Shown: positions 5,798-13,278 of the stretch, piece after piece
Layout of the letters: each line of letters starts with the position of its first letter
Position numbering within the stretch: position 1 is the first letter of the stretch
Assembly: GCA_002423495.1 (NCBI GenBank)
Contig: DIWN01000026.1
Coordinates: forward strand, 1-15,751
Origin: Anaerolineaceae bacterium UBA6105
GTDB taxonomy: Bacteria > Chloroflexota > Anaerolineae > Anaerolineales > Anaerolineaceae
Direction of reading: 5' to 3'
DNA: 15,751 nt
Program-made: the position numbers and the translations under genes
The notes under the pieces: model-generated
Told to the model about the DNA's origin: nothing
The model's input: only the letters and a program-made list of their open reading frames with translations
Databases searched by the model: none

Positions 5798-8701
5798 ATG
5801 CCTACAGACAACCTGCGCGTGGTTGGCGCGCGTGAACACAACCTCAAAAATATTACCGTGGAAATCCCCCGCGACAAGCTGGTGGTGATGACCGGACTTT
5901 CCGGCTCGGGCAAGAGCTCGCTGGCTTTTGACACGATCTTTGCCGAAGGACAGCGCCGCTATGTGGAGTCGCTTTCCTCTTATGCCCGCCAGTACCTGGG
6001 GCAGATGGATAAACCGGACGTTGACTCGATCGACGGGCTTTCCCCGGCAGTCTCAATTGACCAGAAATCAACCTCAAACAACCCGCGTTCCACCGTTGGC
6101 ACGGTTACTGAGGTCTACGACTACTTCCGCTTGCTTTATGCCCGCGCTGGGGTGCCCCACTGCCCGGTATGTGGGCGAACGGTACAGAAACAATCCGCAC
6201 AGGAAATGGTTGAAACCATCATGAATCTGCCGGCAGGTTCGCGCCTGCTGGTGTTGGCACCAATGGTGCGGGAACGCAAAGGCACCTACCGGGCGCTTTT
6301 TGATGAGATCGGCAAAAGCGGCTTCACGCGTGTGCGGGTGGATGGGCTGGTTTTCAATCTCGACGAACAGATCGATCTGGACCGCTATAAAAAACATACG
6401 ATTGAGGCCATTGTTGACCGTGTTGTGATCAACACTCCTGAAACGGAAGATGAACGCCTCAGCATGATTTCCCGCCTGACCGACTCGGTTGAAACCGCTT
6501 TGAGATACGGCGAGGGATATCTAACCATCCATAACCTCAGCGCCGATCCTCCCGAAGACATCCAGTTTTCCGAAAACCTTGCCTGCCCCGAACACGGTTC
6601 GCTGCTGATAGAAATCGAACCTCGTACCTTTTCGTTTAACACCCCGCATGGAGCCTGCCCTGTCTGCCAGGGATTGGGAGCCTTGGAAGAGGTCAATCCC
6701 GAGCTCCTGATCCCCGACAAGACAAAGAGCCTGCGCGATGGCGCGATTGCCATGCCCGACTGGACGCCACGCGAGGTTGGCGGCTATTCCTGGCAAATGC
6801 TGGAAGCCCTGGCAAAACATGCCGGTTTCAGCGTGGATGAACCCATCAGCACGCTCAACGAGAAGCAGCTGGATCTTTTGCTCTATGGAACCAGGGGCAA
6901 GGAAGTCCGGGTAGAGTACATCGGCCGGACTGGAAGACGCAGCACCTTTAGCACTCCGTTTGAAGGAGTGATCGGCAATATGCAGCGGCGCTATAAGGAC
7001 ACGGATTCTGAGTGGATCCGCGCCAAGATTGGGGCTTTCATTTCGCTCAACCCCTGCCCTGAGTGCCACGGCAAACGCCTGCGCAAGGAAGCTTTGGGCG
7101 TAACCGTGGACAGCAAGAATATCATTGAAGTCACAGAGTGGCCCATTAATCAGACGCTCGATTGGGTCCACCACGTGATGGACGAGGAAAACTCTCCTTT
7201 GACCAAACGCCAAATGTTGATTGCTGAGCGCCTCTTGCGCGAGATTAACGCGCGCCTGGGTTTCATGGTGGACGTAGGCCTGGATTATCTGACGCTCGAA
7301 CGCTCAGCCATCTCCCTTTCCGGCGGTGAAGCGCAGCGCATCAGGCTGGCAACCCAGGTGGGTTCCAAGCTGATGGGTGTGCTCTACGTATTGGATGAGC
7401 CCTCAATTGGGCTGCATCCGCGCGATAACAACCGGCTGCTCGACACGCTCAAGGGACTTCGCGACCTTGGCAACACGCTGCTGGTGGTGGAACATGATGA
7501 TGAAACCATTCGCTCGGCGGACTGGGTGATTGACCTGGGACCTGGCGCGGGTGAAAAAGGCGGTTACCTGGTGGCAGAAGGCACACCGGAGCAAATTGAA
7601 GCCTCTCCCAAATCAATTACAGGCGCATACCTGAGCGGGAAAAAGTTTGTTCCCATCCCCGCAAGTCGCCGCAATGGCACCGGGCAAAGCCTGCGTATCG
7701 TAGGCGCCAGGGAAAACAACCTCAAAAACCTGGATATTGACATTCCGCTTGGCAAGTTTGTGTGTGTGACCGGCGTTTCAGGGTCAGGCAAGTCAACCCT
7801 GACGGTGGAGATCCTCTATAATGCCCTGGCGCGCAAGTTGATGGGCGCGCACACCAATGCCGGGAAGCACGCACGCATCGAGGGAATTGAAAATCTCGAT
7901 AAGGTCATCAACATCGACCAATCCCCCATTGGACGCACGCCGCGCTCGAACCCTGCCACGTATACCGGCATGTTCGACATGATCCGTGATCTGTTTGCCA
8001 GCTTGCCTGACTCGAAATTGCGCGGCTACCAAAAAGGTCGTTTTTCGTTCAACGTCAAGGGCGGTCGCTGCGAAGCCTGCCGGGGAGAAGGGCAACTCAA
8101 GATCGAGATGCAGTTCCTGCCGGATGTTTACGTGCCTTGTGAGGTTTGCCGCGGCAGCCGCTACAACCACGAAACACTGCAGGTGCGCTTCAAGGACAAG
8201 AGCATTGCGGACGTGCTCAACATGACCGTTGACAGCGCTTTGGAGTATTTTGAAGCCTTTCCGCGCATCCGCCGCAAGCTCCAGACCCTGAAGGATGTCG
8301 GCTGCGGCTACATCCGCCTTGGGCAGCCTGCCCCAACCCTTTCGGGTGGGGAGGCGCAGCGCGTGAAGCTCTCCAAGGAGCTTTCACGGGTCGCCACAGG
8401 CAACACCCTTTACGTGCTGGATGAGCCTTCCGTCGGGCTGCATGCTGCCGACGTGCACATGCTGATCGAGGTGCTGCAGACTCTGGTGAATGCCGGCAAT
8501 ACGGTCGTGATCATTGAGCATAACCTGGACATCATCAAGGTGGCAGACTGGATCATTGATCTTGGTCCTGAGGGCGGCGACCGTGGCGGAGAACTGCTGG
8601 CAGAAGGTACGCCGGAAGATTTGTGCCACATACAAAGAAGCTACACCGGTCAGTATCTGCGCAAGTACGTCAATGACCGCCATCGGCAGACTTGCCCGTA
8701 A
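5798..8701 (+). CDS. uvrA: UvrABC system protein A (excinuclease ATPase)
   Basis: UvrA is the damage-sensing dimeric ABC-type ATPase of nucleotide excision repair; it delivers UvrB to lesions. The 967-residue product has both ATPase modules. The first has Walker A GLSGSGKSS (about 33-41), signature LSGGEAQR (507) and Walker B LYVLDEPSIGLHPRD. The second has Walker A GVSGSGKST (about 659-667), signature LSGGEAQR (848) and LYVLDEPSVGLHAAD. Zinc-binding motifs are C263-x2-H266...C287-x2-C290 in the first half and C758/C761...C781/C784 in the second. The length is normal for the family. The chosen ATG 5798 starts MPTDNLRVVGAREHNL, where UvrA proteins normally begin; GGAG lies 12 nt upstream, a little far. 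An in-frame TTG at 5780 is less likely because it coincides with the predicted transcription start. gltX follows after 75 nt with no terminator seen, so read-through is possible. Confidence 0.98.
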   Translation: MPTDNLRVVGAREHNLKNITVEIPRDKLVVMTGLSGSGKSSLAFDTIFAEGQRRYVESLSSYARQYLGQMDKPDVDSIDGLSPAVSIDQKSTSNNPRSTVGTVTEVYDYFRLLYARAGVPHCPVCGRTVQKQSAQEMVETIMNLPAGSRLLVLAPMVRERKGTYRALFDEIGKSGFTRVRVDGLVFNLDEQIDLDRYKKHTIEAIVDRVVINTPETEDERLSMISRLTDSVETALRYGEGYLTIHNLSADPPEDIQFSENLACPEHGSLLIEIEPRTFSFNTPHGACPVCQGLGALEEVNPELLIPDKTKSLRDGAIAMPDWTPREVGGYSWQMLEALAKHAGFSVDEPISTLNEKQLDLLLYGTRGKEVRVEYIGRTGRRSTFSTPFEGVIGNMQRRYKDTDSEWIRAKIGAFISLNPCPECHGKRLRKEALGVTVDSKNIIEVTEWPINQTLDWVHHVMDEENSPLTKRQMLIAERLLREINARLGFMVDVGLDYLTLERSAISLSGGEAQRIRLATQVGSKLMGVLYVLDEPSIGLHPRDNNRLLDTLKGLRDLGNTLLVVEHDDETIRSADWVIDLGPGAGEKGGYLVAEGTPEQIEASPKSITGAYLSGKKFVPIPASRRNGTGQSLRIVGARENNLKNLDIDIPLGKFVCVTGVSGSGKSTLTVEILYNALARKLMGAHTNAGKHARIEGIENLDKVINIDQSPIGRTPRSNPATYTGMFDMIRDLFASLPDSKLRGYQKGRFSFNVKGGRCEACRGEGQLKIEMQFLPDVYVPCEVCRGSRYNHETLQVRFKDKSIADVLNMTVDSALEYFEAFPRIRRKLQTLKDVGCGYIRLGQPAPTLSGGEAQRVKLSKELSRVATGNTLYVLDEPSVGLHAADVHMLIEVLQTLVNAGNTVVIIEHNLDIIKVADWIIDLGPEGGDRGGELLAEGTPEDLCHIQRSYTGQYLRKYVNDRHRQTCP

Positions 8702-8776
8702 GCATCCAATGTTCGCGAATTCCGCCGTTGATTATGGTAGGATTCAGGCCAGAAACCATTAAAACAGGAAGTAATT

Positions 8777-10204
8777 ATGTTCAGAACTCGCTTTGCTCCC
8801 AGCCCCACCGGCTACATGCACATCGGTAACCTCCGCACCGCGCTATACGCCTACCTGATCGCCAAAAACGCGCAGGGAAAATTCATCCTGCGCATCGAAG
8901 ATACCGATCAGAACCGCAACGTCCCTGAGGCTGTCGCAGCGATCTATCGCGGGCTTGCCCTGGCTGGCATCAGCTACGACGAAGGCCCCGATAAGGACGG
9001 CGGTTATGGTCCTTATGTGCAGAGCGAGCGCCTGCCGATTTATAAAGAATACGCGCAAAAATTGATTGCGAGCGGACATGCCTACTACTGCTTCTGCGGC
9101 AAGGAAGACAAGCCTGCCCTCGAAGCCAGCAACGAACGCGTGGAAGGCTACCGCGATCCATGCCGCAACCTGAGCCCGCAGGAAGTGGAAGCCCGCTTTG
9201 CGGAGGGACTGGTGCCTGTTGTGCGCCAGCGCATTCCGCTGGAGGGGGTGAGCAGTTTTGATGACCACGTTTACGGGCAGATTTCCATCGAGAATAAACA
9301 GCTCGACGACCAGGTGCTGCTAAAATCCGACGGCTTCCCCACTTACAATTTTGCCAATGTGGTGGATGACCACCTGATGGAAGTTTCGCATGTGATCCGC
9401 GGGCAGGAATATCTCTCGTCCACCCCAAAATACAACCTGCTTTATGAAGGCTTCGGCTGGGAGTATCCAGAATACATCCACCTACCCCACATCATCCGCG
9501 AGGACGGTTCCAAAATGAGCAAGCGCAAGGGGGACCCCTCGTTTGAGGACCTGGTGCGGATGGGCTTTTTGCCGCAAGCGATCGTCAATTACGTCGCGCT
9601 GCTTGGCTGGAATCCGGGTGACGAGCGCGAATTTTTCCTGATGGAAGACCTTATAGCTGCTTTCGATATGGATCGCATCAACAAAGCCAATGCTGCCTTT
9701 TCAATTGATAAGCTGCGCTGGCTGAACGGTGAGCATATCCGCTCTCTCAGTCCTGAAACCTTTCATGAAATTGCCCTGCCGTTCTATCCAGAAGGATTAA
9801 AGGGCTTTGACCTGGAAAAAATCAGCCAGTTGATCCAGGTCCGCACCGAAACGCTGACGGACATCCCGCAGTTGGTTGGATTCCTGGCTGAACTGCCGGA
9901 ATATGCTGCAGATTTGTTTGAAAACAAGAAGTCCAAATCGACCCTGGAGAGCTCCCGCCTGGTTTTGGGGAAGGCTCTTCCACTGTTGGAGCGTTTGGAA
10001 AGCTGGAACAATGAGAGTCTGTTTGAGGTGCTGAAAACTTTCGCGCAGGAGGAGGGGTTCAAGGTTGGAACGGTCATGTGGCCGATCCGCACCGCCCTTT
10101 CCGGGCAGGAAACCTCCCCCGGCGGCGCCACCGAGCTGGCAGCGCTGCTTGGGAAAGAAGAATCTCTGCGGCGGATCAGGCTTGGTTTGAGTAAGTTGGG
10201 GTAG
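8777..10204 (+). CDS. gltX: Glutamate--tRNA ligase
   Basis: Class I aminoacyl-tRNA synthetase that charges tRNA with glutamate. The 475-residue product begins MFRTRFAPSPTGYMHIGNLR, with the HIGH-type motif HIGN at residues 15-18. It carries the KMSKR loop SKMSKRKG at about 245-252 with the typical HIIREDGSKMSKR context. LLGWNPGDEREFF marks the linker to the helical anticodon-binding domain, which ends with ALSGQETSPGGATELAALLG. A partial zinc-type cluster is visible as C105-x-C107 and C129. The start is firm, with AGGAAG 5 nt before ATG 8777. Whether it also charges tRNA-Gln (non-discriminating type) cannot be judged here. No clear terminator follows; a GC-rich hairpin without a T-run lies at 10278-10300. 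Confidence 0.98.
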   Translation: MFRTRFAPSPTGYMHIGNLRTALYAYLIAKNAQGKFILRIEDTDQNRNVPEAVAAIYRGLALAGISYDEGPDKDGGYGPYVQSERLPIYKEYAQKLIASGHAYYCFCGKEDKPALEASNERVEGYRDPCRNLSPQEVEARFAEGLVPVVRQRIPLEGVSSFDDHVYGQISIENKQLDDQVLLKSDGFPTYNFANVVDDHLMEVSHVIRGQEYLSSTPKYNLLYEGFGWEYPEYIHLPHIIREDGSKMSKRKGDPSFEDLVRMGFLPQAIVNYVALLGWNPGDEREFFLMEDLIAAFDMDRINKANAAFSIDKLRWLNGEHIRSLSPETFHEIALPFYPEGLKGFDLEKISQLIQVRTETLTDIPQLVGFLAELPEYAADLFENKKSKSTLESSRLVLGKALPLLERLESWNNESLFEVLKTFAQEEGFKVGTVMWPIRTALSGQETSPGGATELAALLGKEESLRRIRLGLSKLG

Positions 10205-10223
10205 GTTTAGTTATTCCTGCTGT

Positions 10224-10284
10224 TCGTGCCGGTCTCTTGTTTTACCTGATCGTGCCGGTCTCTTATTTTACCTGATCGTGCCGG
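10224..10284. repeat. 26-bp tandem repeat, two copies plus a 9-bp partial
   Basis: The unit begins TCGTGCCGGTCTCTT and ends TTTTACCTGA. Copies are at 10224-10249 and 10250-10275 with one mismatch, and TCGTGCCGG (10276-10284) begins a third. It starts about 20 nt after the gltX stop codon. Confidence 0.9.
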
Positions 10285-10300
10285 CGTCCTCGCCGAGCAC
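10278..10300. repeat. GC-rich hairpin downstream of gltX
   Basis: GTGCCGGCG (10278-10286) can pair with CGCCG-A-GCAC (10291-10300) around TCCT with a single bulged A. No T-run follows, so it is not called a Rho-independent terminator. Confidence 0.45.
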
Positions 10301-10342
10301 GGCATTTGACCGCCAGGTCTCCATTGAATCCAATGGCATGAT

Positions 10343-10409
10343 GGCGGATTGGAAGCACATCAAGGTTTTTGCATCATAATGTTCTCGGTGCTTCCAATCC
10401 CGCCCTACG
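10343..10409 (-). repeat. A-family hairpin element, copy 2 (GTAGGG edge at right)
   Basis: Left arm GGCGGATTGGAAGCAC (10343-10358), a 29-nt loop starting ATCAAGGTTTTTGCAT, right arm GTGCTTCCAATC (10388-10399), then CCGCCCTACG. The loop aligns with copies 1 and 3. Unlike those, this copy has no B partner on its tail side. Confidence 0.85.
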
Positions 10410-10457
10410 AGCACTTTGTCTCGCCCCACAGATTCTGAAATGCAAAATAATTAAGGC

Positions 10458-10489
10458 AGATCGCCATACCCTGCTTCGCTTGGGATGAC
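10458..10489 (-). repeat. G-family palindromic repeat, copy 5 (diverged)
   Basis: On the reverse strand it begins GTCATCCCAAGCGAAGCAGG and ends ATGGCGATCT. It keeps the AGCGAAGC core and the GGCGATCT end. Confidence 0.5.
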
Positions 10490-10499
10490 AAACAGAACC

Positions 10500-10537
10500 G
10501 TCACTGCGAGCCCTGATTTTGTGTAGTAAGCCAATCT
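10500..10537 (+). repeat. G-family palindromic repeat, copy 6 (diverged)
   Basis: It begins GTCACTGCGAGCCCTG and ends TAAGCCAATCT. The ends fit the G family, while the core differs. Confidence 0.45.
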
Positions 10538-10607
10538 AAGCATAAGGAAGGGGCGTGGCAGTCTGCAGTTCAGTGTATTCCATTAATTTTGTTGAGATCA
10601 CCGGCAT

Positions 10608-10676
10608 GGGCGAAGCATTTTACGCGGAGGGCTTGGAAATAGAGTTGGGTTTATGTTGAAATGCTTCGCCCCTACG
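10608..10676 (-). repeat. C-family hairpin element (GTAGGGG edge at right)
   Basis: A perfect 13-bp inverted repeat, GGGCGAAGCATTT (10608-10620) with AAATGCTTCGCCC (10659-10671), around a 38-nt loop. The right side continues into CCTACG, so read in reverse it starts CGTAGGGGCGAAGC. This gives it the same outer edge as families A and B with an unrelated stem. Confidence 0.8.
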
Positions 10677-10723
10677 TCTGAATTTCATAGGTTCAGTCCT
10701 AGGGCGAGACGAAGTACCCGCAA

Positions 10724-10786
10724 TGTAGGGTATTGAGGGCACCTTGAACGAGTACATAGGCGAGCGTATAGTGCCCTCAATCCGCC
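10724..10786 (+). repeat. B-family hairpin element, copy 2 (GTAGGG edge at left)
   Basis: The edge TGTAGGGT is followed by ATTGAGGGCAC (10732-10742), a 28-nt loop, and the perfect complement GTGCCCTCAAT (10771-10781), ending CCGCC. About three bases between edge and stem are missing compared with copy 1. It is followed 22 nt later by an A element in opposite orientation. Confidence 0.82.
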
Positions 10787-10808
10787 GGTAGATGATCAAG
10801 ATTGTGAT

Positions 10809-10875
10809 GACGGATTGGAAGCACACCAAGGTCTTTGCATTATGAGGTTTGCAGTGCTTCCAATCTCGCCCTACG
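10809..10875 (-). repeat. A-family hairpin element, copy 3 (GTAGGG edge at right)
   Basis: GACGGATTGGAAGCAC (10809-10824), a 29-nt loop starting ACCAAGGTCTTTGCAT, then GTGCTTCCAATC (10854-10865) and TCGCCCTACG. It is paired tail-to-tail with the B element at 10724, the same arrangement as at 2689-2873. Confidence 0.85.
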
Positions 10876-10916
10876 CACAGATCGCCTCAACATACATGCA
10901 CGAAAACCAAGTCGTA

Positions 10917-10938
10917 CGGTGGGGGCTTGCTCCCACCG
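10917..10938. repeat. GC-rich hairpin, CGGTGGG/CCCACCG
   Basis: CGGTGGG (10917-10923) pairs with CCCACCG (10932-10938) around GGCTTGCT-type sequence. The GTGGGAGCAAGC-like arm read in reverse recalls REP sequences of other bacteria, but there is only one copy here. Confidence 0.55.
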
Positions 10939-11158
10939 CAATCACCTGCTAGTGGACGAATTAAGCGGCTGGACTAAAGCCCAGTTCTACTAAAGGTCGG
11001 CACAGGCGCACCTCATCCACCGCAAGCGGTCCCCCTTCCCCAATGGGGAAGGCTATAGCTCGCGATGACGGGATTGACGGGATGGAGAGCTTCGCTCGCG
11101 ATGACAGGGTTTCAGCGGTACAATTCTTGCACCAAAGAAGCGAAAAAGGCAACGAGCT

Positions 11159-13273
11159 ATGATACCCGTCCTCGACATTCTGCCGGTTCTTTCGGTGTAT
11201 CCCTATGCACTGCTCTATTACGCTATCCTGCTTGCTTCCGCGGGACTGGCTATTTTTGCTTTCCGGCGCGCCAATCCAGCCAACAATCCCGCTCTGTGCG
11301 GCAGCTTGCTGGTCATATTTTTCAGCCAGCTCATGCTGCTGACTCTCAACCTGATGATCTACCAGGGCTTACCACAGATCGGCCAGATCTTTCCGATCGC
11401 TTTCCGGGCTCTGACGCTCGTGTGCATCATCTGGCTGCTGCGAGCGCTCTTCTGGCGGGGGCAGGAACGCCATGGATGGCTCATGTGGGCGTTCACGGTG
11501 ATCATCCTGACCGCCGGCAGCCTGGTCACGCTGGTGTGGCTGCCCCTGGCTGGCGAACAGAGTTTCAACGGTTCCTGGCAGGATCTGATGTGGGTTGGAT
11601 TCACCCTGTTTACCATCGCGCTTGGGGCAATTGTTTACCTGAGGCTGGACCACTCGGACCGGGTCGAAGGCATATTAATTCTCCTCTTGGCAGCCATGGG
11701 TTACGTTTTTTACCTGGCACTTCCCAATGCCGGCAGTCTGCCCGCCTCGGTTATGGTCAGCCAGTTGCTTTACTATCCGCTGCTGATCAGCCTTGCCTGG
11801 CAGCGCAAAACCCCCGAAGCAAGCCCGCAACCCGCGGCAGTTTCAGCTGAACGGCGCGAACTTTCGGGGGATGTCGCAGCCCGCTTGCTGGATGTGAGCC
11901 TGCAGCAGACCAACACCCAAATCGAACGCAGCCTGACCCACAGCCTCGGGCTCTATCTGCTGGCAGACCTGTGCGGGTTCGTGGTGCCTGACCCCGAGAA
12001 TAAGAACCTGACGCTGCTGAACACCTATGACCTGATCCGCGAGGATTTTCTCGGCAGCATTCAACTCTCCAATGCAAACTTTCCCGCTTTGACCGCACTT
12101 TTGGAAGATCGTATAACTTTAGTTTCCAACAAAGCGACAGAACTCGCCCAGGAAAAGGCTGCTTTGATGGAGCTGATCGGCTATAACCGATTAGGCAACT
12201 TGCTTTTCTACCCACTCAACCCCATCGACGCGCCAACTGCCCGGGGGCTGCTCTGCCTGAGCCCCTACACTGAGCGGACATGGAACCCCAAAGATCTTGA
12301 TCAGCTGGGCATTATCGCTCCGAAAGTCAACGAAATTCTGGATGAAGCCGCGGACATCGAGCAAAAAGCCACCTCCGCCCAACGCCTGCAAACCCTGCTA
12401 AACCAGGTTCAACGCGACCAGGCGCAAACTGTTGAACAATTCGTCCAGTCCCAAAGTCTTTTGCAGCAACTGGAGCAGGAACTTCACATCAACAGCCAGA
12501 CCCACGAATCCGAAGTGGAATTATGGCTGACGCGCCAGGAAACACTTGAAGAGCAACTCGAGGCGCTGCAAAACACCCTGCGTCAGAACGAGGCAACGAT
12601 TGCCCAGGCAGAAGCCTTAAGGCTCGAAAAGGAACAACTGGAGCATTCATTGGCGCAAAATGCCCTGCAGGTCGAGGGGCTTCGCAGTGCCCTGGACCAG
12701 GCGCGCAACATGCTCGAACAAATGGATCCTAAAAGCTCCTCCCCCACAGCAAGTAAAAGCAATGCCAGGCTGAGCGACGAACTACAAGCGCTGGTCAATC
12801 GCCTTAGCCCTGATTTTGATGAGAAAAAAGTCCGTGTTATTGTAGAAAATTCCCTGGCAGCCGAACCTGATCCAGAAAATAAAGCCCAATTGCTCAAACT
12901 AAGCCGAGCTTTGCTCCAAAACGCATTGACCGTCAGCAAAACGGGCTCTGAAATCCTGCTAAAAGTCTTACCTTCCCAGGATCATCCCGGCTACGTTGAA
13001 CTCCGGGTCAGCGATGCTGGCCCCGGGCTGAAACCTGAGAACCAGACAAGTTTCCTTGAGAATCTCAGGGCAGATGCGGACCCTGCTGCTCAAAACTGGG
13101 GCGAAACTGGCGCTCTTCGGGAAGCTGTAGATCTAACGCAAAGCCTGGGCGGTCACTGGTGGATCCACTCTGTGCCCGATACCCTCACCATCCATCGCCT
13201 TGCAATCCCCGTAACCAGCGGGGCAGAAGAGGCTGGCAGCAATCTTGCTACATCTTCCCCGGAGAAACTCTGA
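11159..13273 (+). CDS. 7TM-GAF-coiled-coil protein with histidine-kinase-type ATPase domain, no visible phospho-acceptor
   Basis: A 704-residue membrane protein. Residues 1-213 hold about seven membrane segments (near 15-36, 46-68, 75-98, 105-128, 139-160, 168-187, 190-212). Residues about 240-390 look like a GAF-type sensor domain. A long, charged, Gln/Glu-rich coiled coil runs from about 395 to 522. The end (about 575-690) resembles a GHKL/HATPase_c domain: an N-box-like LLQNAL with N588, a G1 box DAGPG at 619-623, and a degenerate G2 region GETGALREAVDLTQSLGG. No histidine occurs between the coiled coil and the N box, where the DHp phospho-acceptor is expected. It may therefore be a non-canonical or inactive kinase, or a scaffold. 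ATG 11159 has only weak Shine-Dalgarno support (AAGG about 12 nt upstream, GAG closer). Its stop is 5 nt before the LCP gene start, so the two are very likely co-transcribed and translationally coupled. Confidence 0.82.
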   Translation: MIPVLDILPVLSVYPYALLYYAILLASAGLAIFAFRRANPANNPALCGSLLVIFFSQLMLLTLNLMIYQGLPQIGQIFPIAFRALTLVCIIWLLRALFWRGQERHGWLMWAFTVIILTAGSLVTLVWLPLAGEQSFNGSWQDLMWVGFTLFTIALGAIVYLRLDHSDRVEGILILLLAAMGYVFYLALPNAGSLPASVMVSQLLYYPLLISLAWQRKTPEASPQPAAVSAERRELSGDVAARLLDVSLQQTNTQIERSLTHSLGLYLLADLCGFVVPDPENKNLTLLNTYDLIREDFLGSIQLSNANFPALTALLEDRITLVSNKATELAQEKAALMELIGYNRLGNLLFYPLNPIDAPTARGLLCLSPYTERTWNPKDLDQLGIIAPKVNEILDEAADIEQKATSAQRLQTLLNQVQRDQAQTVEQFVQSQSLLQQLEQELHINSQTHESEVELWLTRQETLEEQLEALQNTLRQNEATIAQAEALRLEKEQLEHSLAQNALQVEGLRSALDQARNMLEQMDPKSSSPTASKSNARLSDELQALVNRLSPDFDEKKVRVIVENSLAAEPDPENKAQLLKLSRALLQNALTVSKTGSEILLKVLPSQDHPGYVELRVSDAGPGLKPENQTSFLENLRADADPAAQNWGETGALREAVDLTQSLGGHWWIHSVPDTLTIHRLAIPVTSGAEEAGSNLATSSPEKL

Positions 13274-13278
13274 GCCCT

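Larger units (their letters stand above)
10205..11158. other. Intergenic repeat cluster II (no gene)
   Basis: About 950 nt without a convincing gene. In order it holds a 26-bp tandem repeat (10224-10284), a GC-rich hairpin (10278-10300), a small palindrome CCATTG/CAATGG (10321-10336), an A element (10343-10409), two G copies (10458-10489, 10500-10537), a C element (10608-10676), a B-A doublet (10724-10875), a GC-rich hairpin (10917-10938), a CCTTCCCC/GGGGAAGG hairpin near 11034-11052, and two partial G copies (11056-11069, 11087-11105). A possible TACAAT -10 box for the next gene is at 11119-11124. Confidence 0.8.

Noticed and set aside
6521..7213. 230-residue minus-strand frame inside uvrA
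   Set aside because: A shadow of uvrA, with no ribosome-binding site, no family resemblance, and a fully conserved gene on the other strand.
8702..8776. Separate promoter for gltX between uvrA and gltX
   Set aside because: TTGATT- and TAGGAT-like hexamers exist but not at a proper spacing, so co-transcription with uvrA remains possible.
10224..10300. Rho-independent terminator of gltX
   Set aside because: The only strong hairpin (10278-10300) is not followed by a T-run in the gltX direction.
2689..10875. CRISPR-like repeats
   Set aside because: The repeats are dispersed, inverted and at irregular distances. There is no regular repeat-spacer array and no cas gene.
11065..11850. 261-residue plus-strand frame overlapping the start of the 7TM protein
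   Set aside because: It begins inside G-repeat fragments and runs out of frame through the membrane-helix region. The other frame gives seven clean hydrophobic segments.
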